Source: Flavobacterium sp. W4I14
Lineage (GTDB): Bacteria > Bacteroidota > Bacteroidia > Sphingobacteriales > Sphingobacteriaceae
Direction of reading: 5' to 3'
Length of the DNA: 64,000 bases
Assembly: GCA_030817875.1 (NCBI GenBank)
Contig: JAUSZU010000001.1
Coordinates: 2,790,001-2,854,000 of the forward strand
The notes under the pieces were generated by a model, which was given only the letters and a program-made list of their open reading frames with translations, had not been told where the DNA came from and ran no database searches. The translations under genes and the position numbers were made by a program. This document shows positions 28,392 through 37,085 of this stretch, one piece after another (the stretch's first letter is position 1; the number at the start of each line of letters is the position of its first letter).

Positions 28392-28738
28392 AGGTTAGGT
28401 TTTGGAATTATGCCTGCAATTAACTTCTCAATCTTCTCCTTTGAACCATCTGTAACATCTTTTGTTTTAAGTATTTCCAAAGGGTCTGATTTAGAGATTG
28501 TTTCTGATTTAACTTCTAAATAAGTTGGAAGCAGCGACTGGACGTCAGTTTCCAGTACCTGACTAATGTCGTAAAGAGTACTGAGGGTAGGCTGCTGGCG
28601 GCCGATTTCAATGTTAGATATGGATGCCCTAGCCAGATCGATTTTAGAGGCCAATTCATCCTGGCTTAAACCGAGCTCAGCCCGTTTTATTTTAATTCGA
28701 CTACCAACTAATTGATTTAATGCCGTTTTAAAGTCCAT
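28388..28738 (-). CDS. XRE-family helix-turn-helix repressor
   Basis: DNA-binding protein of 116 residues. The Cro/C1-type helix-turn-helix spans about 10-65 (LVGSRIKIKRAELGLSQDELASKIDLARASISNIEIGRQQPTLSTLYDIS). The start at 28738 (MDFKTAL) is preferred; a longer start at 28771 would add 11 residues reading into the operator side. It probably binds the palindrome at 28784-28816 and is the substrate or regulator partner of the ImmA-like peptidase it is coupled to. Confidence 0.9.
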   Translation of the reverse strand: MDFKTALNQLVGSRIKIKRAELGLSQDELASKIDLARASISNIEIGRQQPTLSTLYDISQVLETDVQSLLPTYLEVKSETISKSDPLEILKTKDVTDGSKEKIEKLIAGIIPKPNL

Positions 28739-28783
28739 AAGTAAATATAAGATTTTTTTGCAAGGATACAAATAGTTTTTTTA

Positions 28784-28827
28784 ATAATCAATGTTTGTTA
28801 AACAAACATTGATTATTGATGTTTGTT
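28784..28827. promoter_or_regulatory. Palindromic operator between XRE and the divergent gene
   Basis: ATAATCAATGTTTGTT (28784-28799) and AACAAACATTGATTAT (28801-28816) are a perfect 16-bp inverted repeat with a one-base centre. A third half-site TGATGTTTGTT follows at 28817-28827. The position between the XRE start and the divergent gene makes it the likely XRE operator. Confidence 0.8.
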
Positions 28828-28878
28828 AAAATGGCACAATCTTTGATCGATAATTCTCGAAATAAAAAACAGAAAACT

Positions 28879-28986
28879 ATGAACAGCACAATTAAAAACT
28901 GCATTGATGAAAGTCATCAGGGCAGGACAGATTTTCACAACATTAAAAAAAGAAAAATTAAAAATTATGAACAAAACAATTATTAG
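28879..28986 (+). CDS. Small upstream ORF, 35 residues
   Basis: ATG at 28879 opens a 35-codon frame, rich in Lys, Asn and His, that ends at 28986 and overlaps the start of the next gene (28967) by 20 bases. It may be a leader ORF coupled to that gene. No family is recognised and it could be chance. Confidence 0.3.
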   Translation: MNSTIKNCIDESHQGRTDFHNIKKRKIKNYEQNNY

Positions 28987-29893
28987 TGAGTTTGGACTCG
29001 ATAAGATCGGGCACAGCCAATCAACAGTTGAATTCTTAAATGTAAAACTCGAATTCGACAACCTTGCTTTTTTGGATTATAACAAGGTACTAAAGTTTGC
29101 AAGCCCGCTCACTTTGGAAATGAAAAAATCTCTGGATGCTTTTCTTAACCAACTTTTTCAAAGTGTAGTTTTTAATAAGCCAAATGATACCCGCAAGCTC
29201 TTAAAAGGGCTTCACGAGTCCAATCAAACCAGACTGGGATTTTCATCAAAACGCCCACATGGTAATTCTGTAGGCAGTGTGCTAAAACAGCTCATTCAGG
29301 ATAATACTGAATTTGTGATCAACTCACTAAAAACTGGACAGTTTTCTTACAATACCCTTTACTTTGGTATCGATCAGGTTGGGCCCGATCGCATATCGGA
29401 TATTATCGTAAGTATCATTAAAAGTCAGCTGATTACCTTTACCCAGGAACAATGCACTAAACATCGCATCCCTACAAAAGCCATCAAGCTCAGAAACGTT
29501 TTCAATTATGCGACAAAATCCTGGGAAAACGGAACATATGATCTTCCTGTCTTTGATGGTCTGCCAATTATCTTTATACCCAAAAAACTGATATCAAGTG
29601 ATTCAGGCTTAGTAAGTTCATACAATAGGTTTTTGAGATATGGCTTTACCCATTTTGTAAAAAACAATACTGAGTATGCTTTCCTGATGGACGAGAAAAA
29701 TAAAGAAAAGGGTGTAAAGAAAAAAGATTATGAAGCCTATCTAAAAACTGCTCATATCACTAATAAAGACCAAGTAAAAAAATGGGTAATCAATAACAAA
29801 ACTGCGATCCTTGATTTCGAATCGGAGCTTGATCCCCATGTAATCCCACTCTCTGACAAAGAATTGGAAGAAGTTGTAAACCGATTAAACTAA
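28967..29893 (+). CDS. Unrecognised protein divergent from XRE/ImmA
   Basis: Protein of 308 residues from the ATG at 28967; a start at 28904 would add 21 residues that look non-coding. I do not recognise a family. It is soluble, with no membrane segment or signal peptide. A central block, LYFGIDQVGPDRISDIIVSIIKSQLITFTQEQC, is the most conserved-looking part, followed by W-rich and LPIIFIPKKL segments; the DRISD acidic pair could be catalytic but that is a guess. It shares the palindromic operator region with the XRE/ImmA pair, so it is likely the gene they control, perhaps a toxin or mobile-element function. Confidence 0.75.
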   Translation: MNKTIISEFGLDKIGHSQSTVEFLNVKLEFDNLAFLDYNKVLKFASPLTLEMKKSLDAFLNQLFQSVVFNKPNDTRKLLKGLHESNQTRLGFSSKRPHGNSVGSVLKQLIQDNTEFVINSLKTGQFSYNTLYFGIDQVGPDRISDIIVSIIKSQLITFTQEQCTKHRIPTKAIKLRNVFNYATKSWENGTYDLPVFDGLPIIFIPKKLISSDSGLVSSYNRFLRYGFTHFVKNNTEYAFLMDEKNKEKGVKKKDYEAYLKTAHITNKDQVKKWVINNKTAILDFESELDPHVIPLSDKELEEVVNRLN

Positions 29894-30027
29894 ATAAAAT
29901 GCCAAGAGCTAATTAGTGTGGGGGTCCCAAAATAGAATAGTGTTTATTTGATACATCAGATGATCATTCATTTTGACAATGTTCTTACCCCCATGCTTTA
30001 TTTTAGTATACAGTAAACTCTCCACAA

Positions 30028-30131
30028 TATATTTGGAAATTATGGCAACTGTGGAAAAACAAAAAATGAGCAAGTTAATAAATAAGCTATTTATTAACCT
30101 TCGCTATCGGATTTTAACTGCACTAAACTAA
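30028..30131 (+). CDS. Possible leaderless 29-residue peptide
   Basis: A TATATTTG -7 box (30028-30035) is followed seven bases later by ATG at 30042, which opens a frame of 29 codons ending at 30131. The product is basic with a hydrophobic second half (LINKLFINLRYRILTALN), like small membrane-active peptides. It overlaps the 3' end of the gene on the other strand by nine bases. Weak evidence only. Confidence 0.25.
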
Positions 30132-32321
30132 TACTTTTTCAAATACCCCTACAACCTTAAAATCAATCAGTTCATCTTCTACCAATTTAATTGCTTGATA
30201 AGATAAATCATCAGATAAAGGTTGTAGAATGATACTGCTATGCTGCCAACCCTCATCCGTCACTACCTTTTCACTCTGGTATTCTTTCACGGTATAACCA
30301 GAGCCAAAATCCGAATCTTGAATAGCGGTACTTTGTACCAAAACAATTTTACCGTTTCTGGTGCCTCCGTCATCTTGCCTAAACAAGCAATAAGCACCAT
30401 TTGGAATCCGCTTATTCATCGACTCACCTACTACTTTGCAAACAAAATAACCCTTTTGAGGAGTAATATTAAACGGCAATTCTACCCATTCAAAATCGCT
30501 GTGGATCTGTAAACCGCTAAAACTACCCGCAGCAGCAGTAATATCAACTAATGGTACAGCATTAACATATGGTTTAACCTGATTAAACGGTATAATTCTT
30601 AAAGCAGGCTCTTTTTCGAATAACGGAATATGTTTTTTAAGATAATTTGCGAGATTAGGATTACAGGCATAAACGAAACTTCCCCTTATACCCCGATAAA
30701 ATACTGTTTTGTAAATATTGACTAGAAATTCCTTTAAATCGTCATCTTTATCAACTCCGATTTTACCATAACCATCAAAATATTGGTCACGATTTACCTC
30801 AATTTTGTCCGTTTCGGCATTGTAATCAATTTCTTTCCCAAAAATTATCCCCGTATAATTTAAATCATATCCCTGTATAGTATGGATACAACCAACTTCT
30901 TTAAAGGCATTGGGAGAATTTACCCAATCTATTTTTATTTGGTTCCATTGAAAAGATAAATTATCAATTTCGATATCAATTGCTGTTTTATCATTTTCTG
31001 ATTTATATGGCCAACTGTAACCTGCAACCATCCTACATAAGCCATGTTCCTGCTCTTTTTCGCCTAATTCACCATAAAGTTCTGCCAACGAATCGAAATA
31101 GAGCAATTGATAATCCGGTGATCTGTAAACTGCTTTTCTATCTAGTTTTATATTCATTAAATCATCAACAAATTTGATATAATCCTCGCCACCCATTACG
31201 CGCATTTGCGAATGCAGTTCCAGTTTTATCGTATATGGATCATTTAATAGTTTCGAAAAAAAAGCTTCAGGGATATCTGATGGTTTTACGGATTGAGCTT
31301 TATCATAAAAGAAAATTTGATTTTTGCTATTAGCCATTATCCAATCAAGTTCATTTCCCGAATCGTCCAGACCAAGTCTTTGATTGTTTTTCTTGAAAGT
31401 TCCTCTCCAACCAATGTTTCTATACTGGCGCAAACGATGCGCCTCATCTACAATTAGCAGATCGTACTTCTCTTTACTTTTAAAGGTATCAGATGGGCTG
31501 ATCACCATTGATGATTTTAAACCTGGCACCTGTCTAAATACACGTTGTAAAGTTTTCCTGAAAGATGTCATGGCTATAACCAGCCCTATTTTTGTATTAG
31601 GATATTTTAACTGGAAATCTTTAATGTAGTTTACTTCTATAAGTTCGTCCTCATTAAATTCATCAAGGCTAGTATTACGAATATCGGTAGCCAAAAGTTT
31701 TATTAAATAAGTTGCCAAAACTGTTTTACCTGTGCCTGCGCTTCCCCTAATAAAAATACGGGAACTGTTATATTTATTAAGGCTAGCTAGAATATTCAGT
31801 ACAGAACTATATTGATTCTCATTTAAGGATGTGTAAGGGGAATATTTAAACAACTCAGAATTTTCTACTTCCTTTAAAGATTTGGATACGATTTTTTTAT
31901 CAATTAATCTCGTCCAAACATCTTTAAATAAATCTTTATAAAGTTCTCGTTGATAATAATTGCGGTTAAATAAACCTCTATTACCATTTTTTAATTTATA
32001 TGTTCCTTCTGATGAAATATATCTAATCAGGTTAGATTCAATATCAAGCGTTACCGATTTGTTAAACTTATCACACCCGATTATCGAAATCTTTTTAAAT
32101 AATGATGCTTTTAGCTGATCGGACAAGTGGCTCTTGATGCGGCTATAAGCATTGGTAGACTCGCCTACGTATGCCTCAGCGATTACCTTATTCTGGATAA
32201 AATAAACGATCGGCCACTGATTTTTTACCCAATGGTTCTGTTGAATCTTAGACTCAAGACTTTCTTGGTTAAAATCGTAAGGCTCAGAAACATCTATAGA
32301 TATCTCGAACGACATGCTCAT
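30123..32321 (-). CDS. GIY-YIG / DUF2075 helicase / S24 peptidase fusion
   Basis: Cytoplasmic protein of 732 residues with three modules. 1: GIY-YIG-type nuclease (about 35-105), motifs VYFI (39-42), YVG (51-53), R61, E95. 2: DUF2075 superfamily-1 helicase/NTPase (about 165-580), Walker A GSAGTGKT (193-200), Walker B VDEAH (291-295), and a late HTIQGYDLNYTGIIFG motif. 3: S24/LexA-like peptidase (about 595-732), S634 in GESMNKRIPNG and K679 in TVKEY as the Ser-Lys dyad, with an AAAG|SF sequence at 596-601 (A598-G599) resembling the LexA/UmuD self-cleavage site. It is coupled to a MazG-like gene by an ATGA overlap. A damage- or phage-responsive role is inferred. Confidence 0.85.
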   Translation of the reverse strand: MSMSFEISIDVSEPYDFNQESLESKIQQNHWVKNQWPIVYFIQNKVIAEAYVGESTNAYSRIKSHLSDQLKASLFKKISIIGCDKFNKSVTLDIESNLIRYISSEGTYKLKNGNRGLFNRNYYQRELYKDLFKDVWTRLIDKKIVSKSLKEVENSELFKYSPYTSLNENQYSSVLNILASLNKYNSSRIFIRGSAGTGKTVLATYLIKLLATDIRNTSLDEFNEDELIEVNYIKDFQLKYPNTKIGLVIAMTSFRKTLQRVFRQVPGLKSSMVISPSDTFKSKEKYDLLIVDEAHRLRQYRNIGWRGTFKKNNQRLGLDDSGNELDWIMANSKNQIFFYDKAQSVKPSDIPEAFFSKLLNDPYTIKLELHSQMRVMGGEDYIKFVDDLMNIKLDRKAVYRSPDYQLLYFDSLAELYGELGEKEQEHGLCRMVAGYSWPYKSENDKTAIDIEIDNLSFQWNQIKIDWVNSPNAFKEVGCIHTIQGYDLNYTGIIFGKEIDYNAETDKIEVNRDQYFDGYGKIGVDKDDDLKEFLVNIYKTVFYRGIRGSFVYACNPNLANYLKKHIPLFEKEPALRIIPFNQVKPYVNAVPLVDITAAAGSFSGLQIHSDFEWVELPFNITPQKGYFVCKVVGESMNKRIPNGAYCLFRQDDGGTRNGKIVLVQSTAIQDSDFGSGYTVKEYQSEKVVTDEGWQHSSIILQPLSDDLSYQAIKLVEDELIDFKVVGVFEKVLV

Positions 32322-32641
32322 AACTCATCATATTTTTTAGCAGAGCCTTTCGCTTTATCTACCGGATACTTAGAATCATTAAGTTTAATTTTATCCAGAA
32401 TAATCTGTTTTACATCCAGATTGTATTTTTCAGCCAACAGCAGTGCATAAGAAAAAACATCAGCGAGTTCTTCTTTGATCTTATCAACATTTGCATCCTC
32501 CGCATTTTTCCACAAAAATAACTCGAGCAACTCGGCTGCTTCAATATTTAAAGCAAGTGCTAAATCCTTAGGATTGTGAAACTGGGCCCAATCGCGCTCG
32601 TCTCTAAACTTTAATAATGCTGCTGTTATCTCTTCGGTCAT
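32318..32641 (-). CDS. MazG-like nucleotide pyrophosphohydrolase
   Basis: Small all-alpha NTP pyrophosphohydrolase (MazG superfamily), 107 residues from ATG 32641; a start at 32659 would add six. The metal-binding acidic motifs are clear: NIEAAELLELFLW and KEELADVFSYALLLAEKY. It would hydrolyse (d)NTPs or modified nucleotides to the monophosphate. It is the first gene of a two-gene unit with the GIY-YIG/helicase/S24 fusion, joined by ATGA. Confidence 0.9.
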   Translation of the reverse strand: MTEEITAALLKFRDERDWAQFHNPKDLALALNIEAAELLELFLWKNAEDANVDKIKEELADVFSYALLLAEKYNLDVKQIILDKIKLNDSKYPVDKAKGSAKKYDEL

Positions 32642-32792
32642 AAGGCTAATGATGCCCAATTTAAGAATATAGTGTTGATTTGAGAAATATGATTATCTAT
32701 ACTTAAAATAAGGTAGCATTTTAGCGGCATTGACAACGAGCTATCTCTCTTTCTGTCATAATCGAATTTGTGAGAAAAACCTATTGATTGTA

Positions 32793-33497
32793 TCAAAAGA
32801 TATGTAGAAAATAAACAACTAATCCGTTAATGAAAGAACAAATTAAAAAAAAATATGCAGTTAGTCTTAGAAAATGTTTAATTGGAGTATTATCAGAAAA
32901 GCTATGAGATTTTATTAAAATTGTACGGAGTAAATATTGAAAAATTTTAGATAAAATAAAAGGTAAAAGATAAAACACAATATATAATCCAAGGAAAAAA
33001 AAGATAGTGTATTTAAATGCATCTGTTAAATAATTGTTTATTATTTCTTGTCCTTTTAATGAGTTTATATCTATTCTATTTATATCTTTTAATGAATTAA
33101 TTGATACGTATACAATAATTGAAAATAAAATAAAAAATTTGTACTTTGATATACCTCTAAAAAACATTTCAGTTCCCTTAATAAACTGATCCTCTGTCTT
33201 CAAAAACATGATAAGTGCCAGATAAGTAAAAAACTCTATTATTATAAAATCCCTGACATATACGTGAGTGCTATTTATAAAAAAACTAGATACAAATACA
33301 AAAAGAACCAATAATATTATCAAGTTAAGTTTAAAATACTTAATAATTAATTCTGGATTATCGCTACATTTCTCGCTCCATTGTTTAAAATTACTTTCAG
33401 CTTTCATTTTAAATGCAATTGCTCTGTGATTGTTAATATCCGTTCCTATCGCAGAATAGAGAAGAGAAATAACTTTAAATATTAATTTAATAATCAT
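32793..33497 (-). CDS. Hypothetical multi-pass membrane protein
   Basis: Protein of 234 residues that I do not recognise. It has about five or six hydrophobic segments (around 57-75, 85-100, 117-133, 160-185 and 210-230), so it is an inner-membrane protein. Its codons are extremely AT-rich compared with housekeeping genes in the window, suggesting recent acquisition. It is alone on its strand between the MazG-like gene and an unrelated gene; no function can be assigned. Confidence 0.65.
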   Translation of the reverse strand: MIIKLIFKVISLLYSAIGTDINNHRAIAFKMKAESNFKQWSEKCSDNPELIIKYFKLNLIILLVLFVFVSSFFINSTHVYVRDFIIIEFFTYLALIMFLKTEDQFIKGTEMFFRGISKYKFFILFSIIVYVSINSLKDINRIDINSLKGQEIINNYLTDAFKYTIFFFLGLYIVFYLLPFILSKIFQYLLRTILIKSHSFSDNTPIKHFLRLTAYFFLICSFINGLVVYFLHIF

Positions 33498-33629
33498 AAC
33501 TGTTACTATTTATCATCTAATACTAAAATAAATAAAAAGCCCTAGTGCTCCTATTAGGTTGTAAAAAATAGTTATACCTTAATACCAATTAATAATTTAT
33601 TACTTTTTAATCAAATCTTACGCATAAAA

Positions 33630-33830
33630 CAAATGACATCGACTACGCCAAAAACGTAACCAATTTCGAAACCGTAACTGTCTATTTAACCGGCAAGTCG
33701 CCGTTTACAATCCCAGCAATGTAAACGTCAGTTTAAATGAGCATTGGCTGTAGCCTGAACATTAGCGAGCAGTTACTCGATTTAAGAAATCCTGTTGATT
33801 TGCAAAATGCAAACCTATACATTCAAGATT
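33630..33830 (+). pseudogene. Possible gene remnant
   Basis: Short open stretches in different frames (NDIDYAKNVTNFETVTVYLTG, then VAVYNPSNVNVSLNEHW, then LNISEQLLDLRNPVDL) have coding-like composition but are separated by stops and frame changes. They may be a decayed gene. Nothing else is seen in 33498-33903. Confidence 0.3.
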
Positions 33831-33903
33831 GATCAAACTCATCAGTGCATTAAATAATTCAGATACAGATTCACAGCACCACCAACCTTACTTAACAGCA
33901 AAC

Positions 33904-34722
33904 TCAACCTTCCTCTACCACCCAGCTTAACTTATCCCCTTGCTCCATTACCTTCCTTTCCACTTTAGGTAGCGTCACAAAATCGACGATTATACCATCC
34001 TTTAGATGCAGGGCGTGAATAATTTTACCCGCATAATAACGCCTGTCGCCAAAGCGGGTCGTACCGGTAAAAAATGAAATACCCATGGCGAAAATCAAAG
34101 CTTTATCGCCCTGATGATTTAGACTTAAGGATAAGGTTGTTTTCGGAAAATGGCTGTTACTTAAAGGTATCACCAGGTCATTTACTTCAATAATTTCGTA
34201 GCCGCCCTGATCATCCAGTTCGAAATGAAAGCCCATGACCTGCAATCGTGCTTCGGCAGCCTTAGGGTGAGGTTTCAGGAGGGCTTTTATTTCGCACTTA
34301 GGCAGAATAAGTTTTACTAATCCATCGGGATCTATGCGCAAATCGGTTTCGCTAAGCCATAACTGCTCCAGGGGCTTGCTGCTGTTAAATTGGAAACCCT
34401 TAAGCAAAGTGATATCACCATCAATCAACCTTTTATCACCTGCATATTCGGATGGGATCGATTTAAAGATTTCGATAAAACGTTTGTTCAGGCGATTGAG
34501 GAGATCGCCATAAGCATAAAACTTGACCAGCGGTGCAAATGCTTTTCTGATATAAGCCGCATTTCTGCTGGCCGAGCCAAAATCGCGACTGCTTTTTTTA
34601 CTCGCTTCGGTTTGCTGTTTCTGCGCAGCTTTTTGTCTGACAACATCCTTACTTCCGCGTTTGTAAAAAACAAGATCGCCCAGTTGTCCGTTAATTTTGA
34701 TAATTCCATTCTGGATAGCCAT
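33904..34722 (-). CDS. Hypothetical protein with DUF6266-like layout
   Basis: Soluble protein of 272 residues. The N-terminus MAIQNGIIKINGQLGDLVFYKRGSKDVVRQK resembles the opening of DUF6266-type proteins common in Bacteroidota, in which a short beta segment precedes a helical region (about 38-105) and a beta-rich C-terminal half. The match is to the layout, not to a proven family. No enzyme motif is visible, and neighbours do not help. It marks the right edge of the repeat-poor island. Confidence 0.6.
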   Translation of the reverse strand: MAIQNGIIKINGQLGDLVFYKRGSKDVVRQKAAQKQQTEASKKSSRDFGSASRNAAYIRKAFAPLVKFYAYGDLLNRLNKRFIEIFKSIPSEYAGDKRLIDGDITLLKGFQFNSSKPLEQLWLSETDLRIDPDGLVKLILPKCEIKALLKPHPKAAEARLQVMGFHFELDDQGGYEIIEVNDLVIPLSNSHFPKTTLSLSLNHQGDKALIFAMGISFFTGTTRFGDRRYYAGKIIHALHLKDGIIVDFVTLPKVERKVMEQGDKLSWVVEEG

Positions 34723-35439
34723 AATTTTAGTATATTAGGTTAAACAAAAGGGATGATCACCCAATTTAATCAATCTGATTAAAAATCCCAAAAATAAATA
34801 TTCCAAACTCCACCTTCATGCCACATTTACCCCACGTTTAAGCCACCTTCCGGCCAGGCTTGCCTGCACCCTGCTGTACACCTACTTGCCTACTGCTTCG
34901 GACTTACTTCGGTGGGAACAGCGCTACGTTGTAGGTCAGCGATATCAAAGATTTGCATCGCTTTAGGTTGACGGGTTAACAATAGCTAAATAAAAGGTGA
35001 AGAGAAAGATAGCCTGGGGTTATTTTGGAGCACAGCTGTGTCGGTATTGCGGTATAGAAAATGGTGGGGAAGGCAAAACACAAAAAGCTCGAATATATGA
35101 GCAGTTCATGCCTTAAGGTTCCGCTTGCGCGGGATCCGATAACTATCGGATGACGAACTATGTTTATGAAAAGATCAAAGATCTCTCCTCCAAAGGAGTT
35201 CCTTCGGAACGTTACGGTCAAGATGACGAATTAATCGAGGTAGAATGACTTAATAATAAAAACACTACTAATGAGATTGCTTCGTCGGCTGAAAAAGCCT
35301 TCTCGCAATGACGAATTCATCGAGATTAAATAACGCGAATGATTCTCTGCACCCTATTATCCGGCATTGCAGATAGCGAGCGCTTTAAGATTCCCGCCTG
35401 CGCGGGAATGACGACCGTATTATAGCAAGCGGTATAAAG

Positions 35440-35770
35440 CCCTATCCGCCTATCGGCACCTTTCCCCTGAAAGGGAAAGGGCTAAAAAACAAATTACCGC
35501 ATCCTGCAATATGCTCCATGCGATCTGCATCATGCTATCCGGCCTGGCAGATTTTCGCAGAAATAAGCATTGAAATTCTTGCACAACCCCACAACATACC
35601 ACAACCCGAGGCAATAAAGTCCCGATTCTTCATCGGGGCTTGTGCTGGCGACCAATAAAGCTTTGACGAATTTATCCGACATCAGATCCAAGCCTTGATT
35701 TTTGGTTACCTTTTTATCAAGAAAAAGGTAAGAGCCCTTCGGTGGCTAACCGAGGCAAGGCTGAGCTTAG
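35440..35770. repeat. Composite structured intergenic repeat, copy 6
   Basis: Starts CCCTATCCGCCTATCGGCACC and contains both the block of the 19-22 kb copies and the TCCCGAT/ATCGGGG and GCTTTGACGAATTTATCCGACATCAG block of the 0.8 and 37 kb copies. Terminal hairpins are TTACCTTTTT/AAAAAGGTAA and CGGT/ACCG, both compensatory variants. The remainder of 34723-35863 holds palindromic repeat halves and no gene. Confidence 0.8.
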
Positions 35771-35886
35771 GACGAGAAAATAACGACCGCTTTAAGATTC
35801 CCGCCTGCGCGGGAATGACGACCGTAATAGAAAGTACAAAGATCTCTCCACTACGGTCGAGATGATTGTTATGATAAAAACAAATT

Positions 35887-36909
35887 TTAGGCAGCTATAT
35901 TATAGTTATTTTTATAGCTGGCCTGATTTTTTATAACTGCTGCAACTCTCAGTGCTATTTTGTTTCTAACGGCATTAATTATACTCATGCTGTGCTTCCC
36001 TTCGTCCTTTTTTCTATTGTAATATGTTTTGAATTCCTGATTGTGCTGTATTAAAGATAATGCGCACATGTGCAGCAGCTTTTTAAGCTCTTTATTGGCC
36101 ATCCTGTGTACTTTGGTCTTACCTTTGATACTTATACCGCTACTGTGTTCAAATGGTGCAACTCCTGCATAACAGGCCAGCTCTTTTCCGCTGGGCCGAC
36201 CTGCAAAATTTCCCGTGCAGCCAATCAGGTATACTGCGGTAACATGTCCTATCCCAGGTATACCGAGCAACAGTTTGTAGTTCCGCTTGAAATCGTGGTT
36301 TCCCGTGATGATTTTTTTGATCTTATCTTCAACGTTTCCGATTGACCTGGCTATACCCTCAATTGCATTTTTAAGTGCTTTTTCAATCAGTTTCTGATGT
36401 TCTTTACCATTGACATTGCCAAGTTCTTTTACCGAAACGCTAATGGCGGACATTTGTTTGAGCAGCTTTGTCCTTGCTGATATCAGATCTTTCAGGAGCA
36501 TCAGTTCGGGATCTAGGGCAGCTGTCGCCTTTAGATCATCCGCTTCCTTAAATGCATAGTTGCATAAACGGATACTGTCTATTTTGTCATTTTTACCCCG
36601 CACTATCCCAAAGCTCCATTTAATACGGGCCGCATTGCCGATGTGGATGGGCAAACCTCTGTTACTGCAGAAAGACCAGAGCAGACGGTGATAGATACCG
36701 GTATTTTCCATCACAACTAAAGAGTCCGTATTGAATGCGGTCTTGTACGATTTCAACCACTTCTCAAATAGCTTTATCCCTGGTGCTGTGTTGTCAAACC
36801 GTGCGGTTTCTATCTCTTGCTTTACATGGTTTACAACTGCCATTAATGCAACATCAAAATAAGGTTTTGAAACATCGATCCCGATAAAAAATTTTGTAGT
36901 GACAATCAT
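35887..36909 (-). CDS. IS110-family transposase (DEDD recombinase)
   Basis: RNA-guided serine/DEDD recombinase of 340 residues. N-terminal RuvC-like DEDD domain: D12 in GIDVSK, E68 in VMENTG, D108 and D111 in KNDKIDS. C-terminal transposase_20 domain with the GIPGIGHVTA helix-hairpin-helix and CYAGVAPFEHSSGISIKGK, whose serine is the expected nucleophile. Complete and intact, so the element may be active. The long 5' non-coding end fits the IS110 group, in which the bridge RNA precedes the transposase. Confidence 0.95.
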   Translation of the reverse strand: MIVTTKFFIGIDVSKPYFDVALMAVVNHVKQEIETARFDNTAPGIKLFEKWLKSYKTAFNTDSLVVMENTGIYHRLLWSFCSNRGLPIHIGNAARIKWSFGIVRGKNDKIDSIRLCNYAFKEADDLKATAALDPELMLLKDLISARTKLLKQMSAISVSVKELGNVNGKEHQKLIEKALKNAIEGIARSIGNVEDKIKKIITGNHDFKRNYKLLLGIPGIGHVTAVYLIGCTGNFAGRPSGKELACYAGVAPFEHSSGISIKGKTKVHRMANKELKKLLHMCALSLIQHNQEFKTYYNRKKDEGKHSMSIINAVRNKIALRVAAVIKNQASYKNNYNIAA

Positions 36910-36949
36910 CCTGTTATTTTTTATGTTTGTAATGGTTACCTAATTTTTA

Positions 36950-37085
36950 CCCCATCGATCCTAGTCCTTAATAATGGGGAATACCCTAATTGTTATCTGG
37001 TCACTAAGGGAAAAAACGGTAGCGGATTGCATCATCTCATAGGCATAAAAACCTTGACGAACTTTTAATGTGCCGCTACCGTTTT
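36950..37085 (-). ncRNA. Candidate bridge RNA of the IS110 element
   Basis: Read on the minus strand, a perfect 13-bp stem (37085-37073 with 37025-37013) encloses a 47-base loop. On its 5' side the loop carries GTTCGTCA, matching GGTCGTCA at the left target in 7 of 8 bases; on its 3' side it carries GAGATGA, complementary to TCATCTC at the right target. Further on, ATAACAAT (36996-36989) equals the terminal bases of the element's 3' end, and AAGGA (36969-36965), inside a CCCCAT/ATGGGG stem, is complementary to TCCTT at its 5' end. The order target loop then donor loop matches published bridge RNAs. Ends are approximate. Confidence 0.7.

Noticed and set aside
32318..33497. Three-gene operon including the membrane protein
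   Set aside because: The membrane protein gene ends 152 bases before the MazG-like start and differs strongly in composition; there is no overlap or clear link.
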